A stretch of DNA of 64,000 bases from Xaviernesmea oryzae (GTDB taxonomy: Bacteria; Pseudomonadota; Alphaproteobacteria; Rhizobiales; Rhizobiaceae), in the NCBI RefSeq assembly GCF_900177415.1, contig NZ_FXAF01000011.1, forward strand, positions 1,088,013 to 1,152,012, written 5' to 3'. The stretch's first letter is position 1; every line of letters starts with the position of its first letter. Positions 61,315 to 64,000 of this stretch are shown piece by piece. The position numbers and the translations under genes are program-made. The notes below the pieces were generated by a model. The model made no database searches and had not been told where the DNA came from. It worked only from the letters and a program-made list of their open reading frames with translations.

Positions 61315-61773
61315 ATGACGTTCAAGCTTTATCTCGAAGATTTTGCCGATGGGCAGCGATTTGAAGCGGGGCCATTCCATATGGAAGCCGACGCGATCAT
61401 GCGCTTTGCTGCCGAGTTCGATCCGCAACCGTTCCATCTCGAACCAGCGGCAGCCAAAACATCATTCTTTGGTGGGCTTGTGGCAAGCGGCTGGCATACC
61501 GCCGCTGCCACGATGCGTTTGCTTGTGGATGGCGGGCTTCCGATCGTCGGCGGCGTTATCGGCGCCGGTGGAGAAGAAATCCGATGGCCGCGTCCTGTAT
61601 ACCCAGGCGATACTCTGCGCATCGAGACAGAGGTGTTGGAGGTGAGGCCATCGCGATCGAATCCCGCGCTTGGTCTGCTTAAGGTACGTCTGCGCACCCT
61701 CAATCAGCACAACGAAGAAGTCCAAGTCGCGGTCGCCAACATCCTCGCCCCGAGGCGAAATGCTCGAAGGTAG
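61315..61773 (+). CDS. MaoC-like (R)-hydratase-fold protein
   Basis: This 152-residue protein has the MaoC hot-dog fold: FAAEFDPQPFHLEP and FFGGLVASGWHTAAATMRL, matching the hydratase-2 motif with its D and H positions. Members hydrate enoyl-CoA or are inactive relatives. GGAGGATC precedes the ATG. It lies 35 bases after the MFS gene on the same strand, so it is probably co-transcribed and under the same Rrf2 control. A joint role is not evident. Confidence 0.82.
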   Translation: MTFKLYLEDFADGQRFEAGPFHMEADAIMRFAAEFDPQPFHLEPAAAKTSFFGGLVASGWHTAAATMRLLVDGGLPIVGGVIGAGGEEIRWPRPVYPGDTLRIETEVLEVRPSRSNPALGLLKVRLRTLNQHNEEVQVAVANILAPRRNARR

Positions 61774-62160
61774 CATCTATTCGAGGCAGGCCCAGTGGAC
61801 CCACATATGCGATGTTGGCAAGTTGAAGAGACGACGGCAATCAGGGAATAGAAAGTTCGCATCGCTTGCGGTTTTGATAGCCGCATCGCCGGTCATCTCG
61901 GACGCCAGAGGCACGCTGTTTAGGCTTCCGAATGCCACAACCATCTTCCCACTGCGATAGTCTCTTAAGAGTAGTGTTGATCGCCATTTGAGGGTTTTCA
62001 GCTGTGTCTTTTCAAGTGCTCACCCAGTCGATCCACATCGCGGCAGAACCACAGGAGTGTTGATTGCCACTGAGAACTGACCCGGCATAGCCTGATATTT
62101 CCATTGAGAATTGACCCATGTTTGAACCCTCCCTCGCATGTTTTCAGCGGGGGCTATGGA

Positions 62161-63695
62161 GTGATCGACATGGCGTTATTGAGCGTGATCCGACGCTGGC
62201 ATTTTCGAGAACATCTATCGATCCGGGAGATTTGCCGCAGGACTGGCCTATCCCGGAATACTGTCCGCAAATACCTGCGCCTGGACGGGGTGGAGCCGAA
62301 GTTCAAGGTCCCGGAGCGGCCAAGCAAGCTTGACCCATTTGCGGATAGGCTGTCGGCCTGGTTGAAGACGGAATCCAAGAAAGGCCGCAAGCAGAAGCGG
62401 ACGATGAAGCAGTTGCATGCCGAACTGGTGAGCCTCGGATACGGGGGCTCCTATAACCGCGTGGCGGCGTTTGCGCGGGAATGGCGAGAGGATCGGCAGA
62501 GGGAGTTGCAGACGACCGGGCGCGGCACGTTTGTGCCCTTGGCATTTGAACCCGGTGAGGCCTTCCAGTTCGATTGGTCGGAAGATTGGGCGATCATCGG
62601 CAATGAGCGCACCAAACTGCAGGTCGCCCATACGAAGCTAAGCTACAGTCGGGCCTTTATCGTCCGGGCCTATCTTCTTCAGACGCACGAGATGCTGTTT
62701 GACGCCCACAATCATGCGTTCCGCGTATTTGGCGGCATCCCCGGCCGCGGCATCTACGACAATATGCGCACGGCAATCGACAAGGTCGGCCGCGGCAAGG
62801 ATCGCGACGTCAACACCCGCTTCCTGGCGATGGCCAGCCACTATGTGTTCGAACCCGAGTTCTGCAATCCAGCGTCCGGCTGGGAGAAGGGGCAGGTCGA
62901 GAAGAACGTTCAGGATGCCCGTCATCGTCTCTGGCAGCCCACGCCGCGCTTCGCATCGCTGGAAGCATTAAACGACTGGCTGGAGCAGCGCTGCAAGGAA
63001 TTGTGGGCGCAGACCCCACACGGTCAGATGCGCGGCACCATCGCCGACATCTGGGCTGAGGAAGCATCGGCGCTCATGCCTGTTTCCAGGCCGTTTGACG
63101 GGTTTGTCGAGTATACCAAGCGCGTTACACCGACCTGCCTCGTCCATCTGGAGCGCAATCGCTACAGCGTGCCGGCGTCCTTCGCCAATCGACCGGTGAG
63201 CCTTCGGGTCTATCCGGATCGTGTCGTGGTTGCCGCGGAGGGCCAGATCATTTGTGAGCACCGCCGTGTCATCGATCGCTCTCATGATCGACCGGGACAG
63301 ACGATCTACGACTGGCGGCATTATCTGGCGGTCGTGCAGCGCAAGCCCGGCGCTCTCCGCAATGGCGCACCCTTCGCCGAGCTGCCCGATGCGTTCCGAG
63401 CCTTGCAGCAATACCTGCTCAAGAAGCCGGGGGCGACCGTGAGATGGTCGATATCCTGGCCCTCGTTCTCCAGCACGATGAACAGGCCGTGCTGTCGGCC
63501 GTGGACATGGCGCTGAAGTCGGGCGTTCCGACCAAGACGCATGTGCTGAATCTGCTGCATCGCCTCGTCGACGGCAAATCCTTCACGCCACCGACCATCG
63601 ACGCGCCACAGGCCCTGACGCTCATCAATGAGCCGAAAGCCAATGTCGAGCGCTACGATGCGCTGAGAAAGACGGAGGTTGGCCATGCGTCATAA
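62161..63695 (+). pseudogene. istA: IS21-family transposase IstA, frameshifted
   Basis: The N-terminal part shows IREICRRTGLSRNTVRKYL (helix-turn-helix), and the DDE core shows FDWSEDW, GIYDNMRTAI and GWEKGQVEKNV with the catalytic acids. At a run of five G (63429-63433) the frame shifts: the first frame ends in unrelated residues at 63516, while the conserved C terminus (DILALVLQHDEQAVLSAVD) continues in another frame from about 63440 to 63695. One more G would restore a single protein. This could be a real loss, a programmed frameshift or a sequencing error. The start is GTG 62161 or ATG 62170. Confidence 0.82.
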
Positions 63696-64000
63696 TCCGG
63701 CAAGCGGCGCTATCGTCATCATGCTGCGGCAGTTGAAGATGCACGGCATGGCCCAGGCCGTCGGCGAGCTCACCGAGCAAGGGTCGCCGGCGTTCGAGGC
63801 GGCAATCCCTATCCTGTCGCAGCTTCTCAAGGCCGAGACGGCGGAACGTGAAGTTCGATCGACCGCCTATCAGCTCAAGACCGCACGCTTTCCAGCCTAT
63901 CGTGACCTGAACGGCTTCGACTTCGCCAGCAGCGAGGTCAACGAGGCGCTGGTGCGTCAGCTTCATCGCTGCGACTTCCTCGACGACGCCAACAACATCG
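63685..64000 (+). CDS. istB: IS21-family ATPase IstB (3' end missing)
   Basis: Reading from ATG 63685 gives MRHNPASGAIVIMLRQLKMH and continues to the window edge without a stop, with AVGELTEQGSPAFEAAIPIL, a pattern typical of the IstB N terminus. The Walker motifs would lie beyond the edge. It overlaps the last 11 bases of the istA C-terminal frame. IstB normally helps IstA choose targets. Confidence 0.82.
   Translation, partial: MRHNPASGAIVIMLRQLKMHGMAQAVGELTEQGSPAFEAAIPILSQLLKAETAEREVRSTAYQLKTARFPAYRDLNGFDFASSEVNEALVRQLHRCDFLDDANNI

Larger units (their letters stand above)
62058..64000 (+). mobile_element. IS21-family insertion sequence (right end outside window)
   Basis: The left end begins TGTTGATTGCCACTGAGAAC and has subterminal repeats of the type CTGAGAACTGACCC and TTGAGAATTGACCC. 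istA and istB follow in order. The right end and any target duplication lie beyond the window. The 61774-62057 interval before it carries no gene I can support, but a sequence resembling the IS end lies at 61974-61993. Confidence 0.85.

Noticed and set aside
61774..62057. Short frames between the MaoC-like gene and the IS
   Set aside because: No motif or ribosome site; likely debris at an insertion point.

Overview
This window is high-GC alphaproteobacterial chromosome. The best fit is Rhizobiaceae (Rhizobium, Agrobacterium, Ensifer or Shinella type). The signs are an HWE-family sensor kinase, an ECF42-type sigma factor with a DGPF partner, bdhA next to xdhAB, xylFHG with a divergent ROK regulator, DUF1127-like small proteins beside GcvA-type LysR regulators, and short mosaic palindromes between genes that resemble rhizobial intergenic elements. 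Family calls rest on motifs read by eye and on memory; no database search was possible.

Layout. 1-2.2 kb: HWE kinase (5' end missing) and its response regulator. 2.3-4.5 kb, minus strand: DGPF protein, ECF42 sigma factor and SRPBCC protein in one operon. 5-9.7 kb: glutathione transferase, GFA protein, an unusual intracellular serine protease-nuclease fusion, a VOC protein and an exported SH3 protein. 9.7-13.6 kb: D,D-carboxypeptidase, glycerol kinase and a glycosyltransferase-like protein. 13.7-19.6 kb: bdhA, xdhA, xdhB and xdhC, interrupted by palindromic elements. 19.6-22.1 kb: two consecutive divergent pairs, each a small DUF1127-like gene and a LysR gene. 22.8-27.5 kb: puuD-guaD, lldD and a close relative of the streptomycin phosphotransferase StrA. 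28.4-34 kb, minus strand: puuE, uraD, alc, two MntA/HepT toxin-antitoxin modules, allA, uraH and a phosphoesterase. 34-44 kb: azlCD, an AraC regulator, a DUF1045 protein, a head-to-head FAD oxidoreductase/mnmD pair, and a large hybrid kinase with an ACT protein. 44-49.5 kb: small exported protein, PIN/RHH pair, RhlE-type helicase, nucleotidyltransferase and an EamA transporter. 49.8-54.2 kb: ATP-grasp, alpha-E and transglutaminase cluster with small genes. 54.2-59 kb: ROK regulator and xylFHG. 59.2 kb: tRNA-Arg(CCG). 59.3-64 kb: an accessory-looking stretch with a long inverted repeat, an Rrf2 regulator and MFS transporter sharing an operator, a MaoC-like protein, and an IS21-family element running off the window.

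How the genes work together. One metabolic theme dominates: complete purine breakdown. GuaD converts guanine to xanthine. XdhAB, matured by XdhC, converts xanthine to urate. PuuD, UraH and UraD convert urate to allantoin. PuuE, Alc and AllA convert allantoin to glyoxylate and urea. The distal genes form one tightly overlapping operon into which two MntA/HepT modules have been placed between alc and allA, so that allA is now translationally coupled to a HepT gene.

The least ordinary items are the protease-nuclease fusion, the nested tandem MntA/HepT modules bounded by a 56-bp perfect direct repeat, the StrA-like phosphotransferase, and the tRNA-linked region with a shared Rrf2 operator, a 28-bp perfect inverted repeat and a frameshifted istA.
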